Shown: positions 17,496 to 26,373 of the stretch, piece after piece
How the letters are laid out: each line of letters opens with the position of its first letter
Numbering within the stretch: the first letter of the stretch is position 1
Assembly (NCBI GenBank): GCA_025517485.1
Contig: JAOPKB010000008.1
Span: 62,001-126,000 of the forward strand
Length of the DNA stretch: 64,000 nt
Direction: 5' to 3'
DNA from: Natronoglomus mannanivorans
GTDB taxonomy: Archaea > Halobacteriota > Halobacteria > Halobacteriales > Natrialbaceae
Notes under the pieces: model-generated
Seen by the model: only the letters and a program-made list of their open reading frames with translations
Database searches by the model: none
Told to the model about the DNA's origin: nothing
Position numbers and translations under genes: made by a program

Positions 17496-18560
17496 ATGGA
17501 TCGACGAACGTTCGTGGCGTCGCTCGGTGTCGGGGCAACGGTCGGCCTCGCAGGGTGTGTGATCGGCGATAATGGAGACGAGTCCGGTGAGGACATCAAC
17601 GTTGGAATGGTCTACTCGAGCGGTGGCCTCGGCGACGAGTCGTTCAACGACATGGCTCACAACGGGGTCGAACAGGCCGAAGCGGATTTCGGGATTTCGT
17701 ATCAGAACGCCGAACCGGACAGTCCGGCCGACATGAACGACTACCAGCGCGAATTCGCTGGCAGCGACGAGTACGACCTCGTCTGCTGTATCGGCTTCGA
17801 CCACGTGACTGACCTGGTCCAGAACGCCCAGGAGTTCAGCGACCAGCAGTTCGTCCTCGTCGACGCCGTCGCCGAGACCGAGGACGGCGACCTGGTCGAG
17901 AACGTCGACAACTACGTCTTCCGCGAGCACGAGGGCTCGTTCCAGGTCGGCCACCTCGCGGGACTGCTCACGACGATGGAGTTCGACCACGGCGGCGCGT
18001 CGACGGCGTCGGAGGACCCACACATCGGCTTCGTCGGCGGCGAGGAGACCGCCATCATCGACCGTTTCGAGGCCGGCTACATCGCGGGCGCGGAGTACGC
18101 CGACGAGGATATCGAGGTGTCGACGGCCTACGCCGGCAGCTGGGACGATCCGGGTACCGGTCAGGAGATCGCGACGACGATGTACGACAACGGTGCGGAC
18201 ATCGTCTTCCACGCCGCCGGCGCGACCGGTGGCGGCGTCTTCGAGGCCGCCCAGTCCGCAGAGCGCTACGCCATCGGCGTCGACGACGACCAGTCGATCA
18301 GCGCCGAGGGCTTCAGCGACGTCATCGTCGCGAGTATGGTAAAGCGAGTCAACACGGCCGTCTACGAGTCGATCGAATCGGTCGTCGACGACGACTTCGA
18401 AGGCGGGTCCGTCGAGGATCTCGGCCTCGAGGAAGACGGCGTCGAGGCGGTCGTCGGCCAGGACTTCGAGGGCGAACTTCCCGAGGAGATCACCGACGCA
18501 CTCGTAGAGTCTCGAGAGGGTATTATCGACGGCGATATCGACGTTCCCGAAGAAACATGA
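17496..18560 (+). CDS. BMP family nucleoside-binding lipoprotein
   Basis: A 354-aa substrate-binding protein of the BMP (PnrA/TmpC) family, which binds purine nucleosides outside the membrane. MDRRTFVASLGVGATVGLAGC is a Tat signal with lipobox, and the start at MDRRTF puts the RR motif at the N-terminus. The mature part opens with NVGMVYSSGGLGDESFNDMA, the BMP hallmark; HAAGATGGGVFEAAQ and YAIGVDDDQS follow. It is the first gene of a complete four-gene ABC importer. Confidence 0.93.
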   Translation: MDRRTFVASLGVGATVGLAGCVIGDNGDESGEDINVGMVYSSGGLGDESFNDMAHNGVEQAEADFGISYQNAEPDSPADMNDYQREFAGSDEYDLVCCIGFDHVTDLVQNAQEFSDQQFVLVDAVAETEDGDLVENVDNYVFREHEGSFQVGHLAGLLTTMEFDHGGASTASEDPHIGFVGGEETAIIDRFEAGYIAGAEYADEDIEVSTAYAGSWDDPGTGQEIATTMYDNGADIVFHAAGATGGGVFEAAQSAERYAIGVDDDQSISAEGFSDVIVASMVKRVNTAVYESIESVVDDDFEGGSVEDLGLEEDGVEAVVGQDFEGELPEEITDALVESREGIIDGDIDVPEET

Positions 18561-18585
18561 TCCCGTAGCCGAATTGGATAGGACG

Positions 18586-20169
18586 ATGAGCCAGACCGAG
18601 TCCGAGTCGGCCGCCGTGCGGTTAGACGGCATTACAAAACGATTTCCGGGGGTGGTGGCCAACGACGACATCGATTTTACTGTCGAGCGAGGGACGATTC
18701 ACGCGCTCGTCGGCGAGAACGGTGCCGGGAAGACGACGCTGATGAACGTCATCTACGGGCTCTACGAACCGACGGAGGGGACCGTCTTCGTCGACGGCCA
18801 GCCGCGTGCGTTCGAGAGCCCGCGCGACGCCATCGACGTCGGGATCGGGATGATCCACCAGCACTTCATGCTGGTCGATACGATGACCGTCGCGGAGAAC
18901 GTCGTCCTCGGGAACGAGCCCACGAAGCTCGGTGGCCTCCTCACCGACGAACGGGCGGCGGTCGAAGCGACCGGCGACCTCGCCGACCGCTACGGATTCG
19001 ACATCGATCCCACCGAACGGATCGAGGAGATCAGCGTCGGCGAACAACAGCGCGTCGAGATCCTGAAGACGCTCTATCGGGGCGCGGACATCCTGATCTT
19101 CGACGAGCCGACGGCGGTGTTGACCCCCCAGGAGGTCGAGGCCCTCTTCGAGGTCTTCGAGGAACTGATCGCTCAGGGCAAGACGATCGTCTTCATCACG
19201 CACAAACTCGGCGAGGCGCTGTCGGTCGCCGACGAGATCAGCGTCCTCCGGGACGGTGAACTCGTCGGGACTCTGCCCGCCGAATCAGCCGACCGCGAGG
19301 AACTCGCACGGATGATGGTCGGCCGCGACGTCCTCCTCGAGGTCGAACGCCAGTCCTCGGAGTACGGCGAGGTCGTCCTCGAGACGACCGACCTCACCGT
19401 CGACGACGACCGAGGTGTGCGAGCGGTCGACGGCGTCGACTTCACGGTTCACTCGGGCGAGATTTTCGGCCTCGCAGGCGTCGACGGCAACGGCCAGTCG
19501 GAACTGATCGAGGCCGTAACTGGTCTCCGACTGCCCGAGGGTGGGAGAATCGAACTCCACGGAGACCCGATCACCGACTGGTCCAGACGCGAACGGATCG
19601 AGGCCGGAATGTCCTACGTCGCGGAGGATCGACAGAAACGGAGTCTCGTCATGGAGTACGACCTCCTTCGAAACGGTGTCCTCGGCTCACAGCGTCTGCC
19701 CGGGTTCTCCGACGGCCTGCAGATCGACTGGGGATACACCCGCCAGTACGTCGACGACGTGATCGACGAGTACGACGTCCGACCCGCAGATCCAGGCGCC
19801 GAGGCCGTCTCGCTCTCCGGCGGGAACCAGCAGAAGTTCATCGTCGGTCGCGAAATCGAACGCGATCCGTCGCTGCTGGTCGCCGCCCAGCCGACCCGCG
19901 GCGTCGACATCGGCAGCATCGAGTTCATCCACAACCGGCTGTTAGACCTCAAAACGGAGGAGACGGCGATCCTGTTGATCTCCTCGAAACTCGAGGAGAT
20001 ACAGCAGCTCTCGGATCGAATCGGGGTGATGTACGACGGCGAGATCGTCGCCGTCGTCGACCCCGACGAGGTGAGCGAAGAGGACCTCGGGCTGTTGATG
20101 GCCGGCGAACGACCGTCCGGGCTGGACGTCGACGCGGCCCGTGTTCGGGCCGGGGGGAGCCATGAGTAG
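18586..20169 (+). CDS. Nucleoside ABC transporter ATPase, two NBDs
   Basis: A 527-aa fused double ATPase of the sugar/nucleoside type (RbsA/YufO-like). NBD1 has Walker A GENGAGKTT, signature SVGEQQRVEI and Walker B ILIFDEPTAVLTPQE. NBD2 has a degenerate Walker A GVDGNGQSE, signature LSGGNQQKFIVGREI and a Walker B region LLVAAQPTRGVDIGS lacking the usual acidic pair. That asymmetry is normal for this family. The start is the ATG at 18586; an upstream TTG at 18574 is less likely. It overlaps the permease gene by 8 bp. Confidence 0.92.
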   Translation: MSQTESESAAVRLDGITKRFPGVVANDDIDFTVERGTIHALVGENGAGKTTLMNVIYGLYEPTEGTVFVDGQPRAFESPRDAIDVGIGMIHQHFMLVDTMTVAENVVLGNEPTKLGGLLTDERAAVEATGDLADRYGFDIDPTERIEEISVGEQQRVEILKTLYRGADILIFDEPTAVLTPQEVEALFEVFEELIAQGKTIVFITHKLGEALSVADEISVLRDGELVGTLPAESADREELARMMVGRDVLLEVERQSSEYGEVVLETTDLTVDDDRGVRAVDGVDFTVHSGEIFGLAGVDGNGQSELIEAVTGLRLPEGGRIELHGDPITDWSRRERIEAGMSYVAEDRQKRSLVMEYDLLRNGVLGSQRLPGFSDGLQIDWGYTRQYVDDVIDEYDVRPADPGAEAVSLSGGNQQKFIVGREIERDPSLLVAAQPTRGVDIGSIEFIHNRLLDLKTEETAILLISSKLEEIQQLSDRIGVMYDGEIVAVVDPDEVSEEDLGLLMAGERPSGLDVDAARVRAGGSHE

Positions 20170-21445
20170 CGGTGAAGGCGGGAACGGCGACGACGGAGAG
20201 ACCGAAAGCGGCGGGAGTGGCGGTTCTAGCGACGCCGACCGCGGCCGCGGCGGTGACTGGCGCGACCGCGGTCGCCAGACTCTCGACTGGCTGGTCAACG
20301 CCTCGGCCGCCCAGCGGATGGCGATCAGCCTCGCCGCGCTCGTGTTCGCCGTCATCGTCGGCGGCATCCTCGTCTTCGTCTCCGGATTCGTCGCGACGTG
20401 CCGACAACCGGTGCTCTACATTCCACTGCTCGGCGAGAGCTGTTACAACCCTGCTCAGGTCTACTGGACGATGCTCGAGGGGGCCTTCGGGTCGACGGCG
20501 AACCTCGCACGGACGCTTCAGGAGACGACGTTGCTCCTCTTTACGGGACTCTCCGTCGCCGTCGCGTTCCGGGCGGGCCTGTTCAACGTCGGAACGCAGG
20601 GACAGATGGTTCTGGGTGCGTTAGCGACCGGTCTCGCGCTCGTCCCGCTCGGGTCGGTGCTCCCCGACAGTATCATCGGTATGCTGGTGGCGATTCCGCT
20701 CGGTCTCGTCGTCGGGGCGATCGTCGGCGGCTTCTGGGGATTCATCCCCGGCGCGATGAAAGCCTACGCCGACGCGAACGAGGTGATCACGACGATCATG
20801 CTCAACTTCGTCGCGACGGGTCTCGCCTTCTACCTCGTCTCGGAGCACCTCGGCGACCCGGGAACGGGGTCGGTCCAGACGGTACCGGTCCCCTCGGTCG
20901 CTCGCCTTCCGCCCACGATCGACGGCTCGCGGTTCTCGGTGATCGCCCTCGTCGGTGCCTTGCTCGTCGCCGTCGCGATCTACCTGCTCTACGACCGGAC
21001 CGTCCTCGGCTACGAACTGCGAACCAGCGGCCTCCAGGAGAGCGCCGCGGAGTACAGCGGCGTCGACGCCAAGCGAAACGTCGTCACGAGCATGTCGCTG
21101 TCGGGCGCACTCGGCGGCATCGCCGGCGCAGTGTACGTGATGATGGTCCACTATCGCTGGCAGACCGGGATGCCGGCGCTCGGGTTCGACGGGATCGCCG
21201 TCTCGGTGCTCGCGGGGAACAACCCGATCGGCGTCGTTCCGGCGGCGCTCCTCTTCGGCGGCTTGAAGAGTGGCAGTTTCGCCGTGGACTTCGCACTCGG
21301 CGTTCCCGGCGAACTCGTGGTCGTCCTCCGCGGGCTGATCATCCTCTTCGTCGCCATGCCCGAGTTCTTCCGCATGCTCGGCAAGTACTACGACTTCGGC
21401 AGCGACCCGGAGCCGGTGGCGACCGACGGAGGTGAGCGTCGATGA
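20162..21445 (+). CDS. Nucleoside ABC transporter permease (YufP-like)
   Basis: A 427-aa permease of the branched-chain/ribose-type family (BPD_transp_2). An unusually long, charged Gly/Asp/Arg-rich cytoplasmic N-terminus (about 45 residues) precedes the first helix. Family segments are FNVGTQGQMVLGALATG, FIPGAMKAYADANEVITTIM (coupling region) and GFDGIAVSVLAGNNPIGVVP. The start ATG overlaps the ATPase gene, and the stop overlaps the next permease (ATGA). Confidence 0.92.
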   Translation: MSSGEGGNGDDGETESGGSGGSSDADRGRGGDWRDRGRQTLDWLVNASAAQRMAISLAALVFAVIVGGILVFVSGFVATCRQPVLYIPLLGESCYNPAQVYWTMLEGAFGSTANLARTLQETTLLLFTGLSVAVAFRAGLFNVGTQGQMVLGALATGLALVPLGSVLPDSIIGMLVAIPLGLVVGAIVGGFWGFIPGAMKAYADANEVITTIMLNFVATGLAFYLVSEHLGDPGTGSVQTVPVPSVARLPPTIDGSRFSVIALVGALLVAVAIYLLYDRTVLGYELRTSGLQESAAEYSGVDAKRNVVTSMSLSGALGGIAGAVYVMMVHYRWQTGMPALGFDGIAVSVLAGNNPIGVVPAALLFGGLKSGSFAVDFALGVPGELVVVLRGLIILFVAMPEFFRMLGKYYDFGSDPEPVATDGGERR

Positions 21446-22518
21446 GCGACGCCGACGTCCTCCCCCGGTTCGTCCGTGACCACCGGCGAGCGCTCACGTT
21501 GGTTGTGCTCCTGTTGGCCGCCCTCACCATCGTCGTGACCGTCGTTCCCGGCGGCCGACAGACCGTCACCGACGTCTCCGGAGTTATCACCGCCTCGTAC
21601 CTCGCCTCGGCGTTCCGACTCACCGTCCCCATCGCCTTCGCCGCGATCGGCGGTATCTTCTCCGAGAAGGCAGGCGTGATCAACATCGGCCTCGAGGGAC
21701 TGCTCATCATCGGTGCGTTCACGGCGATCGTAACGCTGCACTTCCTTCCGGAGACGACCGCGATCTGGGTGATCTGGTCGGCCTTCGGTATCGCGGTGAT
21801 CGCCAGCGCGTTCGTCGCGTTACTGTTCGCGATCGTCTGCATCGAGTTCAAGGCCGATCAGGTGATCGCCGGTCTCGCCGTCTGGCTGATCGCGCTCGGA
21901 CTCGCGCCGTTCGCCAGCATCATCGTCTGGGAGAACGTCAACAGCCCGAGCTTCGTGACGTTCTCGACGGTCTCGATCCCGATCCTCTCCGATCTGCCGT
22001 CGATCGGCCGACTGTTCGTCGCCACGCCCCCGGTGTTCATGCTGATCGTCGCCGTCCCGCTGGCGTGGTACGTCCTCAACCGGACGACGTTCGGCAAGTG
22101 GATCGAAGCCAGCGGCGAGGACCCCAAGACTCTCGACACGGCCGGTGTCTCCGTCCGAAAGGTGCGGTACGCCGGCGTCGTTCTCTCCGGTGTCTTCTGT
22201 GGCATCGGTGGCGCCGGCCTGGCGCTCAACGTCGGCCAGTTCGTCGGCAGCGGCGAGACGATGGTCGACGGCCGCGGCTGGATCGGGCTGACGGCGTACC
22301 TGATCGGCAACTACAACCCGGTCGGAGCGTTTCTCGCCTCGTTCCTCTTCGCCGGCCTCGACGCGCTCCAGATCCAGCTCCAGCAGATTGCGGGCTACGA
22401 CGTCTCTTCGACGCTCATCGGGATCATCCCGTACGTCGCCGTCGTCGTCGTCCTCGCGTTCATCGGCCGGACGCGGATGCCGTCGTCCGCCGGTGAGCAC
22501 TACGAGTCCGACGAATAA
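21442..22518 (+). CDS. Nucleoside ABC transporter permease (YufQ-like)
   Basis: A 358-aa second permease. Family markers are ITASYLASAFRLTVPIAFAA, GIFSEKAGVINIGLEGLLII and GRGWIGLTAYLIGNYNPVGA. With the BMP protein, double ATPase and first permease it completes a nucleoside importer. Flanking nucleoside hydrolases (16413, 28337) and a secreted 5'-nucleotidase (26374) fit salvage of extracellular nucleotides. Confidence 0.92.
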   Translation: MSDADVLPRFVRDHRRALTLVVLLLAALTIVVTVVPGGRQTVTDVSGVITASYLASAFRLTVPIAFAAIGGIFSEKAGVINIGLEGLLIIGAFTAIVTLHFLPETTAIWVIWSAFGIAVIASAFVALLFAIVCIEFKADQVIAGLAVWLIALGLAPFASIIVWENVNSPSFVTFSTVSIPILSDLPSIGRLFVATPPVFMLIVAVPLAWYVLNRTTFGKWIEASGEDPKTLDTAGVSVRKVRYAGVVLSGVFCGIGGAGLALNVGQFVGSGETMVDGRGWIGLTAYLIGNYNPVGAFLASFLFAGLDALQIQLQQIAGYDVSSTLIGIIPYVAVVVVLAFIGRTRMPSSAGEHYESDE

Positions 22519-22637
22519 GCGATCTCTCCTCTCCTCTCCTCTCTGCTCCCCGATTCCCGACTTCCGTTTCACCTTGACTCCTGAGCTCGCCGCTCACCGA
22601 CTTCCTCTGCGCTCTACTTCCCTCGAGCGACCGCCGG

Positions 22638-22646
22638 TATTTTTAT
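22638..22646 (+). promoter_or_regulatory. TATA-like box of the SDR gene
   Basis: TATTTTTAT lies about 27 bp upstream of the ATG at 22669, as expected for a leaderless transcript independent of the importer operon. Confidence 0.6.
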
Positions 22647-22668
22647 CGCGACGAGTGAATGACAGTGT

Positions 22669-23451
22669 ATGCCAACCCCAACGTACGACTACGACGGGTC
22701 GACGGTGATCGTGACCGGGGCGACCTCCGGCATCGGCCGGGAAGTCGCGCTTCGGTTCGCCGAGAACGGTGCGACCGTCATCAACGGCGACATCGACCAC
22801 GACCCGAAAGACGCCGACGTACCCACCGACGAGGCGATCACCGACCACGGCGGTACCGCCGAGTACGTCGAAACCGACGTCACCGACGCCGACGCCATCG
22901 AGGCGCTGGTCGACCGAGCCCACGACTACGGCGGCGTCGATATCATGGTCAACAACGCCGGCCTGCAGCTCCCGAAACCGATGCTCGAGGTCACCCCCGA
23001 GGAGTTCGACCGCATCCACGAGGTCAACTCGAAGGGCGTCTTCTTCGGAACGCAGGCGGCCGCAGCTGACATGATCGAACGCGACGATCCCGGCGTCATC
23101 GTCAACACGGCCTCGATCAGTTCGAACCTCTCCCAGCACGGGCAGGTCCAGTACGACTCCTCGAAGGGCTCCGTTCGGATGATCACTCGAGGGGCCGCCC
23201 TCGAGTTCTCGGAGTACGATATCCGGGTTAACGGCGTCGCACCCGGCCAGATCGCGACGGAGTTCACCGAGGGGTGGAGCCAGCAAGCGAAAGAGCGCGT
23301 GGCCGACGACGACCTCCTCAAACCGGTGCCGCTGGGTCGGGCCGGCACGCCCAACGACGTCGCGGGGGCGTATCTCTTTCTGGCCAGCGATGCCGCCCAG
23401 TATATCACCGGCGAACTGATTCACGTCGACGGCGGCTGGCAGATCTGTTGA
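22669..23451 (+). CDS. SDR family oxidoreductase (glucose 1-dehydrogenase-like)
   Basis: A 260-aa classical short-chain dehydrogenase. It has cofactor motif TGATSGIG near residues 17-24, NNAG in DIMVNNAGLQLPKP, active-site Ser in NTASISS, and the YxxxK pair in YDSSKGSVRM. The C-terminus GELIHVDGGWQIC is typical of glucose dehydrogenase-like SDRs. The substrate cannot be fixed; a pentose or hexose from nucleoside breakdown is possible. Confidence 0.9.
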   Translation: MPTPTYDYDGSTVIVTGATSGIGREVALRFAENGATVINGDIDHDPKDADVPTDEAITDHGGTAEYVETDVTDADAIEALVDRAHDYGGVDIMVNNAGLQLPKPMLEVTPEEFDRIHEVNSKGVFFGTQAAAADMIERDDPGVIVNTASISSNLSQHGQVQYDSSKGSVRMITRGAALEFSEYDIRVNGVAPGQIATEFTEGWSQQAKERVADDDLLKPVPLGRAGTPNDVAGAYLFLASDAAQYITGELIHVDGGWQIC

Positions 23452-23574
23452 GGAGCGGTTCCTATTTCGAGTCGGTCTATTCTCGTCCCGATATCTATTA
23501 GTGTACCTGACACTATCTCGAACAGTACTGATGACACGAACCGTACGGACGCGGCCCGAACCGGGTGAGCGACC

Positions 23575-24777
23575 GTGAGACGGACGTCCAGACGGGCCGC
23601 GCTCTGTACGCTCGCCTCGAGCGCCGTCGCCGCTCTCGCAGGTTGTGCCTCGTCGCTACCGACGTCGACCGACGACGATCCACGAACCGACCGCGCGACC
23701 GAGCGAATCGACGGTGCGTGGCAGATGCACGGCGCGACGCCGGCAAACACCCGACGAACGACCGCCTCCGGCCCGGAGACCGAACCGTCGATCGAGTGGG
23801 AACGGTCCGTCGGCAACCGGCTGCCGGTCGACCCGCTCGTCCTCGACAGTCTCGTCTACGAGTACGCACCCGAGGATCGGGAGACGGGTACTCTCGAGGC
23901 AGCGACCGGCGAACGAACGACCGCGACGCCGATCGACGGCGCGACCGAGTTCCTGCTGGGATCGGACGGCGAGACGTCCTGTCTGGCACGCGATCTCGCG
24001 GACGACCGAACGGATGTCGAACTCGTTGGCCGCGACGTCGAGACGACCCAAGAGCTGTGGACGACCGCCGCTCCGGACACGATGAGTCCCGTCCCGACGT
24101 TTCGAAACGGGACCGTCTATCTCTCGGGCTTTTCGACGCCGTGGGTTCGCGCGCTCGACCTCGAGGACGGTAGCGAACGCTGGACGTTCGAAACGGTCGA
24201 TCCGCCGAGCGGCCTCGGGGTCGCCGGGGACGTGGTCACGTTTACCGTCGGCGAGCACCTGTTCGCACTCGATCCCGCGACCGGCGACCGCCGCTGGAAC
24301 GTCAGGTTCGACGACCGCTTCGCGACCGCGCCGCTGGTGACCGACGAGCACATCGTTCTCGGAACCGGCGACGGCGGGCTTCTGGCGGTCGACCGGTCGG
24401 GCGACCGTGACTGGCGGGTCGACGTCGGCGAGTCGATGACCGCGTTGGCGCAGGACGAGGACCGACTGCTCGCCGGGACGGACGCCGGCATCGCCGTCGT
24501 CGACTCGAGAACGGAGGACCGAATCGCGTTCGTGGACACGACCGAACCCGTCGACGAACTCTCCGTCGGTCGCCACCGTATCTACGTGACCGGCTCCGGC
24601 TCCGACCGACTCACTGCACTCGACTCGACCGACTACACCGAGGCGTGGTCCGTCTCGCTGCCCGACGTCGTCGTCGGCGGGCCAGCCGTCCTCGAGGGTG
24701 CGATCGTCGTTCGCGTCGGGCCGTGGGGCCCCGACGCCGATGACGACCCGAGCGAGCGAGTGCTCGCGCTCGGATAG
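23575..24777 (+). CDS. PQQ-binding-like beta-propeller lipoprotein
   Basis: A 400-aa exported protein. It begins at a GTG with a Tat lipoprotein signal (RRTSRRAALCTLASSA, lipobox ALAGC). The body carries repeated propeller blades ending in a Trp/Val motif, for example GSERWTFETVD, GDRRWNVRFDD, SGDRDWRVDVGE and YTEAWSVSLPD, each preceded by a LxAxDxxTG-like turn. Such PQQ/Pyrrolo_quin-like propellers are usually scaffolds on the haloarchaeal surface rather than PQQ enzymes. No catalytic residues are recognisable. Confidence 0.82.
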   Translation: MRRTSRRAALCTLASSAVAALAGCASSLPTSTDDDPRTDRATERIDGAWQMHGATPANTRRTTASGPETEPSIEWERSVGNRLPVDPLVLDSLVYEYAPEDRETGTLEAATGERTTATPIDGATEFLLGSDGETSCLARDLADDRTDVELVGRDVETTQELWTTAAPDTMSPVPTFRNGTVYLSGFSTPWVRALDLEDGSERWTFETVDPPSGLGVAGDVVTFTVGEHLFALDPATGDRRWNVRFDDRFATAPLVTDEHIVLGTGDGGLLAVDRSGDRDWRVDVGESMTALAQDEDRLLAGTDAGIAVVDSRTEDRIAFVDTTEPVDELSVGRHRIYVTGSGSDRLTALDSTDYTEAWSVSLPDVVVGGPAVLEGAIVVRVGPWGPDADDDPSERVLALG

Positions 24778-24792
24778 CCGGCGTCGGCTCCG

Positions 24793-26205
24793 TCACCTCT
24801 CAGTCCTTCCCACACCGATTCCGTCCCGAACCGCCGCGGGCGTCGGTCCCATTCCGAACGTCACCGTCGTATCCGCCTGCTCGAGGGTGTGAAACGCGCC
24901 GTCGAGGTACCAGCCGCCGTCGTCGGGGTTACCGTGGTCGTCGTATCCCCGTTCGACCGCGCCGGCGATCGCCTCCGCGTCGGCTACGTCCTGCCACGCC
25001 GTCCGCCAGCAGGCACCGAGTCGATCCAGCTCGTCGACGTAGCCGTAGACGGTGATCCGATCGCCGCGAAATCCGCGGAGGAGGTCAGAGCGATAGCCCC
25101 ACTCGTAACTCGTCCGCTCGGCCGCCAGCGGTTCGGCTGCGGCCTCGTCGTCGGTCGGTGAGACGAGCCCGAGCGCGAACAGTTTCGTGTACAGTTCGAA
25201 CGCGCCGAGTCGATCGGTTTCGAGCTCGAGCCAGTCGCTCGAGGCCGAGTGAGTCGGCCCCGACTCGAACTCGGATTCGAGGGTGGCCGACTCGAGCGAG
25301 TGGGACTCGGCGAGAAACTGCTCGGGAAACGCGATCTCGACGGTCGTCGCCGGAAGCGAACGATGGAGGTCCCAGACGGCCTCCCAGCCGCGGTGTTCGA
25401 CGACGGCGTGGACGAAGAGCCGCCCGTTCACGTACTGCTGGTGGCCGTTCGCGAGCGCAGCCAGCGGTATCCACTCCGGGTCGAACGGGGCGCGGTGAAC
25501 ACACGGGTCGAACGCACCGTCCAGACAGGTCGCTCTGTAGCGTCCGGCGACGTAATCCGCCGTCCCCTCGGTAACGCTCCGTCTGGCCTGGGCGGCCGCC
25601 GTCGATCCGTCGGCGGGTTCGTACCCGTCGAAGCGCTCGCCCTGGATGGCGTGGGTCAACTCGTGGGCGATCAGCGGTTCGCCGACGATTTCGTCCTCGT
25701 CGATCGAGATTCCGTCCGGCAGTCCCGAGCGGTCGACCGTCTCGGGGTCGACCAGTGAGAGCACGCGGGAACTGCGATTGAACGAACCCGCCGGTTGTGC
25801 GAGCAGCGGCGGGAAGTCGAGGTTCGTGACGTGTCGGACGTGTTCGAGAGCGCGGTCGATCCGATCGGCCGGGTGGGTGAGTGTGCCGTCCTCGTCGGTT
25901 TCGTCTTCGACCTCGTTTTCGGTTCCGGTACCGTTCCCGGTCTCTCCCTCCGACTCGCCCCCAGATTCGGCCTCCGACTCGAACTCGACGAACTGGACGG
26001 ACACGGGCTCCGAAATCGACACTCTCACGATCTCGGGGAGCCGCCGCTCGACTCGGCGACACCGCGTTCGAACGTCCTCGCTGACCTCCTCGCCGAACTG
26101 GAGCAGATCCTCGTCGCGACGCCAGTGACGATAGCCGAGGACGCCCGTTCCGGTGACTGCACTCCCGGCGGCGAGTCCGAGGACGTGCCGTCGAGAGATT
26201 TCCAT
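24793..26205 (-). CDS. Exported HExxH metalloprotease-like protein
   Basis: A 470-aa protein with an N-terminal Tat-type signal (SRRHVLGLAAGSAVTGTGV) without a lipobox Cys. A Glu-rich, hexamer-encoded linker lies near residues 75-105. The core has AHELTHAIQGERFDG (HExxH zinc motif) and EGTADYVAGRYRAT about 40 residues later, which supplies the third metal ligand in gluzincin fashion. This resembles the haloarchaeal Hvo_1808-type surface proteins; the identity is inferred from the motif pair. It is convergent with the propeller gene (15-bp gap). Confidence 0.7.
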   Translation of the reverse strand: MEISRRHVLGLAAGSAVTGTGVLGYRHWRRDEDLLQFGEEVSEDVRTRCRRVERRLPEIVRVSISEPVSVQFVEFESEAESGGESEGETGNGTGTENEVEDETDEDGTLTHPADRIDRALEHVRHVTNLDFPPLLAQPAGSFNRSSRVLSLVDPETVDRSGLPDGISIDEDEIVGEPLIAHELTHAIQGERFDGYEPADGSTAAAQARRSVTEGTADYVAGRYRATCLDGAFDPCVHRAPFDPEWIPLAALANGHQQYVNGRLFVHAVVEHRGWEAVWDLHRSLPATTVEIAFPEQFLAESHSLESATLESEFESGPTHSASSDWLELETDRLGAFELYTKLFALGLVSPTDDEAAAEPLAAERTSYEWGYRSDLLRGFRGDRITVYGYVDELDRLGACWRTAWQDVADAEAIAGAVERGYDDHGNPDDGGWYLDGAFHTLEQADTTVTFGMGPTPAAVRDGIGVGRTER

Positions 26206-26373
26206 ACCCTCTCCTGACAGCGATCGTGAATAATAGTTTCGGTTCGGCTACAATTCGTTTCTCCGTTCCGCCCGTCTCGCCGAACCACCGTCGCGGTTTC
26301 CGCTCCGCTCACTTTTCTGTCAGTCGAACGGATCGAAACCCTGGGCTGTGAGGTCGCTGCGCCGCTCGACCGC

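Noticed and set aside
17451-18671. 406-codon minus-strand frame opposite the BMP protein gene
   Set aside because: It is a mirror frame of a strongly recognised lipoprotein gene, without any domain.
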